Source of the DNA: Allium sativum
Taxonomy: Eukaryota; Streptophyta; Magnoliopsida; Asparagales; Amaryllidaceae
Direction of reading: 5' to 3'
NCBI GenBank assembly: GCA_030737875.1
Contig: CM060912.1
Location: 208,953,231-209,017,230 of the forward strand
DNA length: 64,000 nt
This document shows positions 12,359 to 23,747 of this stretch, in pieces. The notes under the pieces are model-generated. The model had not been told where the DNA came from and ran no database searches. It was given only the letters and a program-made list of their open reading frames with translations. Within the stretch, counting starts at the first letter, position 1, and each line of letters starts with the position of its first letter. The position numbers and the translations under genes are program-made.

Positions 12359-12689
12359 CATTTCACTTCTATTTCAACACATATATAATTTATACATCGA
12401 ACGTACAACTTATACGATGCTTATACAAGAGGCGTACAACGCTTATATAACTCATACATCGACTATATAATTTATACATCGTCGTTTTCCATATCGTTTA
12501 TAAATTAGAAATCTCACATTGGGTTCCACTCTACCAAAAATAGCAGAAGGCTCAGAAAAATATGCGGTCTCTTCTAGAAGGTAGAAGACGCCCACACGGT
12601 CACGATGTTTCTTGTTTCATTGAATTTCGTCAAGAAATGAAAAAGATATGATTTTTCAAAGTTTTGCAACACTTAAAAGTGTTATTTTC

Positions 12690-13130
12690 ATTTCAAATAA
12701 ACCCCAGGTCGTACCTTTCCACGGAGTTCGAAACTAGGGTTGGCAAATACTTCCAATCCGCTGCTCGAGGTGATGATCGGCCTTCACCACGACGGAGAGC
12801 TATGAAGCGCGCACCCGAAGAGCTAGGTGGCGCCCAGTTCGATCTCGTGTAGCAGCGGTGGCGGCGCGATGAAGTCTTCAACTTCGAGCTCTTCGTTCAC
12901 AACGATTCCGAGACGAGGGAGGTCGAGGTGGGGCTTGATTTGAAGGGGAGGGAAAGGCGAACGGAAAAGCCAACTGGAGGGGGTGGCGAAAACGCCTGTG
13001 GCGGCGGCGATCGATCGTGGAAGTTTTGAACAGCTTCCGCCGTCAAGATCGGGGAGAGATAAAAGGGTTTCTCGCCATGAACTCCAATCCGGACCCAACG
13101 ACTGTCATCCCTAGCGTTTTACCCCCATTC
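12690..13130 (-). other. GC-rich LTR segment
   Basis: The segment is clearly GC-richer than its surroundings. It is rich in CGG and GGCG on the plus strand and in CCGCC on the minus strand. A comparable segment lies in copy C at about 58190-58600. In A it is absent. Several overlapping frames of 60-91 codons exist on both strands, but none is conserved between D and C, so I treat it as non-coding leader-like LTR sequence. Confidence 0.6.
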
Positions 13131-13723
13131 CGAACACAATGGGATATGTTTCGTGGGCCCATTCAAATGTTTCAGTCAGTTTTCCTTCAAATTAAAATAT
13201 AAAACATTCCGTATTTGATTTGAATGTACATTTCAATTTGCCAGGGCTACAAACTGATTCGAAAAATAAATCTGGCTATGTTTTGATGATGGGGTCCCAA
13301 CAAAACTAGTTTCGTCGAATTCTAAGACCGTTTACAAAAAGGCCCATTTCACGGGCTATATAAATTCCATAGCGACCTTTCTGAAAATTCATTTGGCCAT
13401 AACTTTTGCTTTCCGCTATGAAACTTCGATTTTTCAGATTCATTAGAAAGGTATTCACTAACAGATTTAAATATTTTTGGTTTCACTCAAATCCGTTTTG
13501 TTTTGCACCCGGTACAGTCCGACAAATTTGAATTCAAATTTTGAAACTGTAGTGCCATTTCAGGCCTTGTTTATAATTAGAATTAATTATATTTATTTTC
13601 AAGCGTCGATTCAAACTCACTTTTCATTGCTATTATTTAAAATATTTATTTTAAATATTTAAAATCCATTATTTTAGCCAATTTAAAAATTTTAAATTGG
13701 TTTAGATTTTCCGGGTCGTTACA

Positions 13724-13859
13724 CATGGGTAATCAGATGGCATCGAATTAGGTAATTAATTATAATTTCATATTGGAATTGGTATGATTAATTTTAAATG
13801 AAAAAACGAAAATTATGTTCTAATATGTTGTATCAAATTTTTGTAAGGCAAAGTATATT
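13724..13859. other. Flank between giant LTR D and the MITE-like unit
   Basis: The five bases after the LTR end are CATGG. The matching left target-site copy could not be located because the inner LTR end is lost. Nothing else was recognised. Confidence 0.5.
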
Positions 13860-14343
13860 CATACACCGAAAATTACTTTATGTATACCACTATTTTGCTA
13901 AAAAAAATATTACTAAATTACCCTTCTTTTTTATTTCATTTTTTTTACTTTTTTAATGATAACCCATCAAAATAAAACATTGTAACTAACGATATTTGAT
14001 TAAATCTATGTAAAACAATTTGAAGAACATAATGTATTTTTAAACGTGAAACCAAAAATTTAAATTACGATAACTTTTATAAGTAAGTGATAATTTAGAG
14101 TTATTTAATTTAAAAGCAGGGTCTCTTTCACTGAAATTAAGAATTTTTTTTTGTACCATAATAAATTGTGTACCGTACACTCAAAAAAATTAAAATCCTT
14201 TTTACTAAATTTAAACTTTATTTAGTGCTATAGGTTTCCTATTTTATGTAAATAACTTTAAATTTTAGAGAGGGAAGAGGAAGAAAAAAATAAGGCTAGT
14301 ATTGTAAAAAAAAAAGGTGTATGAAAAGTAATTTTTAGTGTAT
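13860..14343. mobile_element. MITE-like unit with ~27-bp inverted ends
   Basis: The left end ATACACCGAAAATTACTTTA and the right end, reverse-complemented as ATACACTAAAAATTACTTTT, match over about 27 bp with a few mismatches. They enclose about 0.43 kb of AT-rich, non-coding sequence. No convincing target-site duplication was seen, so the superfamily is open. It could also be a chance hairpin in low-complexity DNA. Confidence 0.5.
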
Positions 14344-14560
14344 AGTAGTTTATTTTATTTTATAATGTATGTAAAGATGTTATTGATGTATTAATATAAT
14401 TAGCCTTTTTGTAATTGAGGTGTTTTGTAATTTGCACGTTTGTTAGTTGCGCTGAATTTAGTAAGTTAGTGTTTAACACAAGTGATGATTCAGGGGTATT
14501 TAGGTCTTTCTTTTTTAATAAATCAAACCCCCCCCTTAACAAAAAATATTAAGCTGGGGT

Positions 14561-14615
14561 CCCCTTAAAATTATCCTCCCTTTAACCAAATTTGGAGTCC
14601 CTTTAACAATCCCCT
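14561..14615 (-). repeat. Right terminal inverted repeat
   Basis: It ends CCCTTTAACAATCCCCT and is the partner of 8841-8893. Read on the minus strand it starts AGGGGATTGTTAAAGGGACT. Confidence 0.6.
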
Positions 14616-14707
14616 AATTAAATATCTAAAGAATTATCAATATTTTGTTGAGAGTGTGTAATATATAATATCAAAAAGGAGTTCGTGTAATTTGCAATGG
14701 CGAATGC

Positions 14708-17059
14708 TGTTGTGATTTGTGATATAAAATCACATATATGTTGAAGACGACGATGTGTTATGATGTTGCTTCATACATAAAATGACGGTTCGTAAATCAT
14801 AGCTTGTTGGTGGAAGTTGCAGGTGAAAAGGAGGTGGAATTTATAGCTGTGTTTCAGAACAGACGTCTATCGCAAAGAGACATACGTCTGAGCATGTTGA
14901 ATGAGCAAACAGGGAGTTGTGACTGACGTCTGACCAAAAGCGACGGAAGTCTGAGCTGTTGAAAACAGATATCTGAGCTGAAGGGTTTTTTCAACCTAAG
15001 TGTTTGCACAAACGTTTGATCACCCCGATAAGACATCTGAGACGATGTTTTCCTATTTTTGACCAAGTGTTTCAAAATATTTCTTTTGATAATTCTGAGG
15101 GGTAAATGGGATATTTGTCGAGGCCTTCTATTCTCTTATATAAGCAGCTATCAGGATTGGATTATTAGTATCGAAAATAAAGGTTTGTGACCGAAATTGG
15201 TTGATCCAAGGGTTTGTTGTCGTTCTTCATTTCTCTTCTTCTCCAACAATATTTGTAGTCACCTAAATATTCTTTATCTTTCTCAATTAGGTTATTGATT
15301 CAATTGTACTTTGTTTATTTTAGGTTTATTCCATAGGTATAAATAAAATTCATTTTTGTGAATAAATAAAGAGGATGGTTGGTGTTACGGACTGAGATGT
15401 TGGTGATAATGGTTTTGATGATAATAACCTTGTTTTAACTATTATTGTTATAAAATATATGCTAACACTTTTATCTAGATATATGTATAAGTGTATATGC
15501 TGGAATTATATATAGGTATTGATTTGAAGACGGTACAGTTTTAAAGATTCAAGAATAAAGATATCAAAGAAGAAGAGTTCAAGTTGAAGAGTCATGGGTA
15601 ACAAGAGTTCATGAAAACATAATAAGTTATAGAGTCTAGATTTTATCGTTAAATCTCCGTAATAGCACTGAATCTCTTTTTCAAATCTCTTATCCTTTCT
15701 AACTTATTTTAAATCTTCCTATTTTCAAATTTGATTTCAAAATTACTTCTTACATATCTTTTAATATTTCTTGGATTTTAAATTTAACTCCAAATTTTAA
15801 TATTTTAGTTTTTATTACTTATATTTTTAATTTTAATTATATATGATTACTTAATTTTTAATATTATTAGTTTCTTATATTTGTAGATTTATATATTAAG
15901 TTTTCAAGCTTTTTATTTATCTGTAGCTTTGAATATTAAGTTTTAAAGTTTTTATATTTATACTTATAATATTAAATTTATTTTTATATCACTTTTGTAA
16001 ACTATAATTAAATGTTTTTAAATTATTATTTTACTCTATTATACTATTTTATTATATAGAACAATAGTATGACTAAACTCCAGAATTACCTTGATTTACT
16101 TTAACATCCTTTACATTATTTTCAAAAGAATTCAAAATTCAAATTTATCTAAGGGATATCGACATGGGGTACTAGGCATGTCGACATGGTTACCGTTATT
16201 TTCAAATTTTGAATTTCAAAAGTTGTGTCTATCGGTTTGAATCTTTTCCCCAAGGGTTATGACTATTGGACAACTATAAATAGGCTTCTATAATTCAAAT
16301 TTTTATAACTAATTTCATTTACCTTCTCTCCTTTCTCCTCTCCATTTCTACTCTTAATTCTCTAAATTATATAATCAAACTCTACCGAATTACCAAGAGA
16401 ATCAAACCAATTCTATTCTAGATTGATTCTGTATCAAACCCTCTTAAAATTTCAAGTGTTATTTAAAGTTATAGTCTTGATTTTCTATAATCAAAGATTG
16501 CAAGATCAAGTTCTATCGGGTCTTCCTTCTAAAAGCCGAGATTGAAAAGGTGTGGTTATAGCCTATATAAATCAACTAGGTGTGATTGTAGCTTGAAAAT
16601 CAATTGAGTCTCAGTATACTTCGGAAACAGGTGGTGTGTACCTCGTGGCCTGTGAAATCGATGATTTTTGAAAATTATCAACCCATAATTGTGTGGGACT
16701 TGATGTAAGGTAACTCCAAACCAGTATAAAAATCCTAGTGCATTCTTTCCTGTACTGTTTTACTTTTTATTCTACATCTATGTTTGATTCTGTAATTGTT
16801 TATGATTTGCATCTATTTCTGATTAATTCAAAAAGATTGCATAAAAACTATAAGATTCCACTCAAAACAATTCAGCCCCTCTAGTGTTATGTTCGCCTTA
16901 AGATCCTTAATCCGCATTTCCTAACAGTTGGATGGAATACCATGTGTTCATGTTTTATTGCCTATCCGCGTGTTGTTTTCTTTCAAAATTATCTTTGAGT
17001 AATTGGATGAATAAGATCCTAGTGAGTAAACCGCTTCCGCATAAGGTGCATACTCCACA
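14708..17059 (+). repeat. Left LTR of element E (about 0.8 kb without its insert)
   Basis: It is homologous to 26704-27491. Shared blocks include AAAATCACATATATGTTGAA, a run of ACGTCTG-type motifs (14855-15045), a TATA box (TATATAAGC, 15137-15145) and CTTCTCCAACAATATTTGTA. The alignment breaks at 15382 and resumes at 16932, where a solo LTR is inserted. The joined length of about 803 bp matches the 788 bp of the right LTR. Confidence 0.85.
15383..16926 (+). mobile_element. Solo LTR of the F (SIRE-like copia) family
   Basis: The insert starts TGTTACGG and ends CCTAACA. It is flanked by a perfect 5-bp target duplication GTTGG (15378-15382 and 16927-16931). From 15399 it is alignable with the LTRs of element F (TGTTGG..AATGG.GTTTTGATGA, then TATGCTAACACTTTT). 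It contains TATAAATAGG at 16275-16284. Having one LTR with target duplications and no interior indicates intra-element LTR recombination after insertion. Confidence 0.85.
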
Positions 17060-17076
17060 ACATTTAATATTGGAGA

Positions 17077-17717
17077 TGTTGGAGAATGGAGTTTTGATGA
17101 CAACAACCTTATTTCAATATTAATTGATTATAAAATATATACTAACACTTTTTTCTAGAATACACACACACACATATCCAGGATTTATATATATGAATTA
17201 TTACTGAAGACAATACAGTTTAAAGATGTTAGAGATTCAGAATTCAGAGATGTTTCAAGACTCATGAGTATTCAAAATTCAAGAGTTCAAGATAAACATA
17301 GTTATAGAGTCTAGATTATGTAAGACTCTGAATAATACTCCAAGTTTAAATTCAAAATAATTTCAAATTCTATTTTTCAATTTCTGATTTCAAATTCTGT
17401 TTTCAAATTCTACATTCAATCTCCATCTTCTCTATTTTACTTTCTATTTTAATTTGATTTTAAACTTAAGTTTTATAAGTTTATACTTTATAAGTATTAT
17501 ATATTTACGTTTTATATACTTTATATTTATATAGTTTTAAACTCTACAATTTTATATATATGCTAATTAGTTTATATTTATGTTTTCATATGATTTTATA
17601 CTTTATAATATTTGTTTATAATACTATATTTTAATTCAAGAATTTCCAGAATTATATATACGTCAAAACACTTAAAAAATGTTCAAATTTCAATTTTGTA
17701 CATGTATATGTCGACAT

Positions 17718-17772
<55 letters not shown>

Positions 17773-18501
17773 CGTCGACATATAACTAATTTTTTCAAAA
17801 TTGAAAGGAGGTGTCTTTTCTTTATTTGTGACGGTTCTGAGACATTGCAACCTTTCACACACTAAAAAAGGGCTGAGTTCGAATTTTTTGTTGGTTCTTT
17901 TCCATCTTCATTCCCTTTCATTACACTATTATGCTTTATAATTTTTTTTATTTCTACACCTATACTCTGCTGAATTCAATTCCGTTTTCACTAATCTTCT
18001 TCTCTCTACACTCTCTACTCATTACTCTCTGAATCAAGTGCTATTGAAGAGTTATAAGGCTATTTATAATTGTTTGGGTTGTGTGAAATCGGTGGTATCA
18101 CTTGTAGCCGTGAAATCAAGGACGGATAATCGGTGCTATCTCTTGTAGCCGTGAAATCAAGGAGGTTGGAATCGGGGGTATCCCTTGTAGTTGTGAAATC
18201 AAGGAGGTTGTAATTGACTATTGATATAGTAATAAAACTCTGCGCAATACAGCGTTGCATGGGACTAGAGGTAGGAGCAATTCTGAACCAGTAAAAAAAT
18301 CCGGTGTGTTCTTTCCTTTTCTGCACTTTACTTTTGTTTATATTTGTGTTTGTGTTTGATTATGTGTCTGTGATTGGGTCTGTGGTATTTAATTCGTATA
18401 GTAGTTCACATAAGTTTTCGATTTTGTATAATCTCAAAAATATTATTCACCTCCCTCTAGTGTTTGTTTTGCCTTAATGATCCATTACGCAATCCCTTAC
18501 A
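17077..18501 (+). repeat. 5' LTR of element F
   Basis: 1425 bp, TG...CA. It carries paired TATGTCGACATA-type palindromes around a CA/TA microsatellite (17710-17780). The place where the 3' LTR has TATAAAAGGG reads CTAAAAAAGGG here (about 17864-17874), so its TATA box is lost. The CTTGTAGCCGTGAAATCAAG motif is reiterated at 18100-18210. Confidence 0.88.
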
Positions 18502-18503
18502 AT

Positions 18504-18515
18504 TGGTATCAGAGC
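18504..18515 (+). other. Primer-binding site of element F
   Basis: TGGTATCAGAGC, a perfect match to the plant initiator tRNA-Met primer site, two bases past the LTR end. Confidence 0.93.
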
Positions 18516-18664
18516 AAGGTCTTTCAAAAAGTTCATAATCTAATTTTTGAAAATTTTAAGTGGCAAGTTTGAAATGATTTATAACACCAGTTTAAATTTA
18601 TGTATTGCATCAGTATTAGATAAAATCTACATCCAATTTTATTGGAAAATCAAGTTACCATGAT

Positions 18665-19726
18665 TTGCCCGAGTGTGAAGAGGTAATCAATGGATATAAA
18701 ATTAATTATGAAATTGAAGAAGGGGAAATTGTGAATGCTGGAATGAACAAAGCTGGTAAAATGAAAGACACTGGTAGTAATGTGAATAAGTTAATTGCAA
18801 TAGGCAAAGTACTTCAGAGAGGCGATGTAGATCCTCAAGCAAACAACAAAGTGGATGATAGCCTTGAATAGGAAACACGTGATGAACAAATCGCTCTCAT
18901 TGACGGAATATTGTCAATGAACATTTCAGATTCCTATGGATTACGGGAATGGAGGAGCGCATATGCTTGATGCAAAAGCTGATGGGAATAATATTCTTGA
19001 TGCAATTAATGTGCTTGATGCAAAATCTGATGGTAACCGACATGAAGTCATAAATGCTGGCAAGTCTCCTTCTACAATCTGTACAATTTCGATCAATGCA
19101 CCTATGGTGCTTGAAGCTAAAACTGACGGGAAGCAACATGAAGTCTTACATGATGGTGAACTCTTTTTACCTTTTCTAAAGTTTCAAATTGCAAAGAATA
19201 TGATTTGCAAAAGTCATGTGCAGAAGCTTTTTCTACACCAAATGAGAAACATCTACAGGAAAATAATTCTGAAATGAGTGCCATAGAATCGGCTAGATCG
19301 ACCCACATTAGAACTATAAATGCCGACATCTTGGCTATCTCAAGTGCGCTCCTTGCTGAGCTAGCAATTAAGGACGTTAATACTCCAGAGTACATTGCAA
19401 CAGTGAAAAAGCAAGAGAACTTTAAGGCGTTTTGTTTTGGTATTGTTTTTGATCAGTTGCATACAGCGCAACTTGATTCCGTGTCAGTTGTTCTTCAGAA
19501 AGTTATTGATAGTGGAAAGAAAAAGACGCGTAAATCACCAATAATCAAAGACAAACCGGCCAATCCATATGAACATATTGCGCCCCCTTCTGCTTACAAG
19601 GAGAGGCCTCCAGACATCATCACTGATCTAGTGATTTCCAGCTCCAATGATAAAGCAGATCCTAAGACACATGTCACTCGGAGCAAAAAAAAGGAGATGC
19701 TAAGAAATCTACACAAGAAAGGCTAG
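18665..19726 (+). pseudogene. Unrecognised gene carried by element F, frameshifted
   Basis: Three consecutive plus-strand open pieces (18665-18871; 18936-19277; about 19165-19726) look like one reading frame broken by a stop and at least one frameshift. The first is acidic (EEVINGYKINYEIEEGEIVN). The second holds degenerate repeats of the type LDAK-DG: MLDAKADGNN, VLDAKSDGNRHEVINAG and VLEAKTDGKQHEVLHDG. The last, of 173 or more residues, has a helical-looking middle (NADILAISSALLAELAIKDV), a proline-containing linker and a basic tail (RSKKKEMLRNLHKKG). I do not recognise any family. It is neither a usual gag nor a pol domain, and lies right after the primer site where gag would be. It could be a captured host gene, an extra coding region as in some SIRE elements, or a gag too diverged to see. 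Confidence 0.5.
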
Positions 19727-22700
19727 CTGTCTGCTTTCAGATAGGGTAGTTTAGGAAAAGAAGAGACTATAAAATGTAAAGTGTCATTGAAATCAAGTTT
19801 GTCAAAGTAGCTCTTGTCTTCCATGTGTGGAAGCACTTGCTGATATGTACTTTGCATATCACCAGATCTCTCATGTATTTCAATTTTTAATAATAAAACA
19901 GTGTTATGGATCACTATAAAAACCGGTTGGCCTTGCCAAAAAAAGTTACCATGATTTGAATTTTGAATTTTGAATTTTGGAATTTTGAAATTTGAAAATT
20001 TTGAAATTTTGAAATCTTTAATATATGGAAATGTTACATTACCATCAATTTGAAAAGTTATTTGATTATTTTGGAAATTCATTTGATTATTTGAAAAGTT
20101 ATTTGATTATTTGAAAAGTTATGTGGTTTTACAGGAAAAGATGTGTTATATGGTTTTTGGAAATTTAAAAGTTAGAAAAACGGGTAAAGTGGCTGTAGGA
20201 TTCAAATTCCGAAATGGTGGCTATTGAAAATTCAAATTCTGAATAGGTGGCTGTTGGAAATTCTAATTCCGAATTGGTGTGCATGGGTGTTGAGAATTCA
20301 AATTCTGAAGGACAACTGAAGAAGTGTAATGACGGTTGGTGAAAAGACATCAAGAGGATGAAATGGAAATATACAATGTAAATCAATAAAGAAATGAGTA
20401 CCAGATTAGTAGAAACTTTTTATTATCATCTACAAGTAGATTCAATACCGTTCTCCTCTTCATTTTCTTCTAAATGTCGCTGGTTTCATGAAAATACGTC
20501 AATAATTGATCAAGTAATGATCAAATGAAGTTTGGTGGATAAAGAGAGAAGGAAACAAAAACTGTCGACGGTTATATTCAAATTACATCCACAGTTTAGA
20601 CTTTTTTGTTTCAAATCCATTTCTGTATTGTAGTTCTCGTTCTTGTGGTCGATTTGATGGATAGATCGTCAAATTCCGATCAAAATTGAGTGAGATACGA
20701 CTATTTGAAGTTGGCTATGCAAAACTGAAAAACTGTTACGGGATTTCATACATATCTCTTACTTTTTCGACTTGTTAAACCCCAATACCATCCAAATTCA
20801 TCCCAAAACTGCTACTAGATCGTAGTCCTTGGATTTCTCTTCGATTTAACGCTGATATCGTCCAATTCCGTTAAGGAACGAAGAAGTTATGCCTCTTGAA
20901 AATTTTGATTGAAAGTGAAAAAACGAAAAGAAGAAGAAGAGAAAAGATTGTGAGGAAACATGACTTTTGGGCCTTTATATAGTAGTTGAAGGGTCCATTC
21001 ATTCAAAATTCAAATTTAAATTTTGGTGCCAAGTTAGTTGAGCTACTAAATCTTCCATATCTTTCTCATATGATGTTCAAATTCAGCAAATGAATATACT
21101 ATCCTGACCAGAAAAACGAGCCCGTCGCAATAGAGTAGATTTCATCATCAAATTTTAGAAGATGTGAATGTGTGATTCATGACAATGGAAGAACAACAAA
21201 AAGAAGGATTGCAAATATAAGTACGCTTTAATTAATTTTTAAATTTTTTGGTTGAATAAATGCTTTGATTTTCTTGCTTGTTTGCTTTACTTTGAATTTA
21301 AAATTAAAACTTTATAACTCAATTTGAAATTTGAAACTCAAATTTGAAATTTGAAATTTGAAATTTGAATTTTGAAATTCAAAATATTAATAAAATAATA
21401 TAATAAATTTTGAATGTTTTATAGGATTAATATTATTTTAGGAAATAGTTAAACTTAAAATATAAATCGATAATATAAAACAATGAAGTAAAAACAATAT
21501 ATCTTTTGATTTTCTACATGTATGTCGACATACAAAAATGGTCATGTTGACATAATGAAATTCAAATTTCAAAAGTTTAAACTTTCAAACTTCCCTCCAT
21601 TTTTTCTTCAATTAGAAAATGCCAGTTCAAATTCTGGTTATTAACTTTATGTGTCTACTTATTTTCTTATATCTTATTATATATATATATATATGTATTA
21701 TAAGTATATAAATTAATAAAATTATATAGACATGTTGATATAAGAGTTAAAATAATTTTTTGTTATAAAATATAATTTTACTTATCTTTCATATGTAGTT
21801 TAAACATATATATTGTTCATATGATTTCACAAATACTATTTATAAATTAATACTTATTTTGATTTATTATTAAGATTTATAAAAGCCTGAATATTTAACC
21901 TAATATTTTGGTATAAAAATAATAGATATATATATGATTTTTATGTCTTAAAATATAGTTTAAATATAAGAAATTATAGCTTTATATATTACTTCATATT
22001 ATCAGTTTTCGTTAAAATAATTTTGTTATAACTATAGGTTTTTTTGAATTTTAACATATAAATTGTTCTCAAACAAATAAATATGTTTGGATTTCTAAAG
22101 TTTAAATTTAAAATCAGTTTTTATATACTATTATGAATATATGTTTATAGTCTACTTTATATAATTTTATATTCTCTCTAAAAAGATTTTCAATTCTACT
22201 ATTACCTTACTAATATTATTTAACTCCATAATTATTTTGAATATTTTACTACTTATCATGAATATTTTTAATTAAACTCTTATCTTTATTATTATTTCAA
22301 TCACTTTCATTAGTATAATTAACCTAAATCTAGAAATTAACATTATCCTTGTTTGATTCAAATAATTTATTATATGCATTATAGTTAGATATTACTTTTA
22401 AGTATCTTTTATAGAAATACATATCGTCATTAAATCATTCTATATATTATTACCGTAATATCATTACACATCTTATTTCGTATCATACATCATTATAGTG
22501 CATCTCAAATTAAATTCATTTACATCACAAATTGCATTTCATTCAATATATCACTTCATATAGTTTTACATATGTCATACTGCGTTATTACAAACACTCT
22601 GCATTACATGTTAACTTTAACTCCATACATAACAAGTATACATAACATATTTCCTTTGTCTTGATTAATTTGATTGACTTACTTGCCTTGATTAAAATTG

Positions 22701-23634
22701 ATTGAATTAATTGACTTTGTTTGGTTTGTTTGATTTTTTTGACTTGAATAACATAATTGACTTACTTGACATGGTTAAATTTCATTAGTGGTTGATAGGA
22801 GCTTTATAAGTTTTAGGTTAAATAGAAGTACAAGAAATGTTTGGTTTTATGTTTGAATTGATTGATTGTTTGTATTAAATTGCTTTTCTTATATCATAAT
22901 TTGTAGGATATAATATTAGAGTTAATTCTTAGTCTAGATTAAATTCTTATTATAGTTATAAAGGAATTAAAGTATAGGCTAGGTTTAGTCTTGTATTAGA
23001 TTAAGGGGGAGTTTATAGTTTCTAGGATTAATTGAAGTTTCAAGAAGTGTTTATTAATACATATTATTTATTTTAGTTAATTTGGTTGATTGCTTCAATT
23101 AATTGCCTGAATTAATTGCTTGAATTAATTGCCTGAATTAATTGGTTGAGTTGATTGGTTGAGTTGATTACTTGAGTTGATTGCTTGAGTTGAGTGCTTG
23201 AATTATTTGTTTGAATTTCTTATTTGGATTGACTTGCTTGTTTATTTGATTATAAATATTGATTTGTTTGCTTAGTTTATTATCCTTCTATTTAGTTTAT
23301 TTAGTATAGTATAGTCATAATTTTAGGAGGAGTTATAATATTTTAGGATTAGAATCAAAATAAGGGATAGTTATATTTAATATATAGGATATTGTATAAG
23401 CCTAAATTTAGGGGAGTATTTTACTTTAGTATAGGAATTATTTAGATAGGATTTCAGGGGAATTGTCTTAGAATTTCTTTTTGATAATGCCAAAGGGGGA
23501 GAAATCATAAAATATAGACATATAGTTTATAGGATTCATTTAGACAGGGGGAGTATTTGAAGGATCATCATCAATAGGTAAATACATGCATTATATTTTA
23601 TAAACAAAGGTTGTCATCATCAAAAAGGGGCATA
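19727..23634 (+). other. Non-coding interior of element F
   Basis: Low-complexity stretches built from ATTTTGAAATTTGAA (19955-20120; 21310-21385) and AT-rich sequence occupy most of this part. A segment at 20400-21200 has a mixed, less AT-rich composition with a TATATAGT-like site at about 20977, and may be an inserted LTR that I could not delimit. Purine-rich tracts near 23490-23640 lead into the 3' LTR. No retroelement protein was found in any frame. Confidence 0.6.
23086..23215. repeat. 15-bp tandem repeat (TTGAATTAATTGCCT type)
   Basis: Eight to nine degenerate units such as AATTGCCTGAATTAATTGCT and TTGGTTGAGTTGATT follow one another. Similar single units occur at 22670-22760. Confidence 0.8.
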
Positions 23635-23716
23635 TTATTGGAGAATGGAGTTTTGATGACAACAATCTTATTTCAATATTAATTGAATATAAAATATATA
23701 CTAACACTTTTGTCTA

Positions 23717-23747
<31 letters not shown>

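Larger units (their letters stand above)
9100..13723 (-). mobile_element. Giant LTR (copy D), truncated, probably a solo or partial LTR
   Basis: The sequence is collinear with the LTRs of element A in the same orientation. The blocks TGCTTGATACG (about 9460), CTCTAGCCCGTGTCTCAGGA (about 9680), GGATCGTCCGATC (about 9820) and AATGGGATAAACCCGGTCTT (about 10381) all recur in A and C. The outer end is CGGGTCGTTACA at 13723. The first few hundred bases at the inner end are missing or too diverged to place, and no primer site follows, so the left boundary is approximate. The copy is more diverged than A. It has its own satellite (11500-11960), a duplicated 0.24-kb block (10703-11180), long TA runs and a GC-rich 0.4-kb segment that A lacks. 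Confidence 0.78.
8841..14615. mobile_element. Probable inverted-repeat DNA transposon split by a giant LTR
   Basis: The segment 8841-8893 and the reverse complement of 14561-14615 share GATTGTTAAAGGGACTCC and a following GG-AGGAT block, with similarity across about 50 bp. They are in opposite orientation, as expected of terminal inverted repeats. Outside both repeats lies a TTAATTAA-like sequence. Between them sit an inserted giant LTR (D, about 9100-13723) and a MITE-like unit (13860-14343). Without these, an element of about 0.7 kb with no coding sequence would remain. The alternative is two independent copies of one repeat that happen to be inverted. Confidence 0.5.

Noticed and set aside
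12664..13202. Host gene in the GC-rich segment (several frames of 60-91 codons)
   Set aside because: The frames overlap on opposite strands, show no domain, and are not kept in the corresponding GC-rich segment of copy C.
20400..21200. A separate solo LTR inside element F
   Set aside because: Composition and a TATA-like site hint at one, but I could not find matching ends, a target duplication or a second copy in the window.
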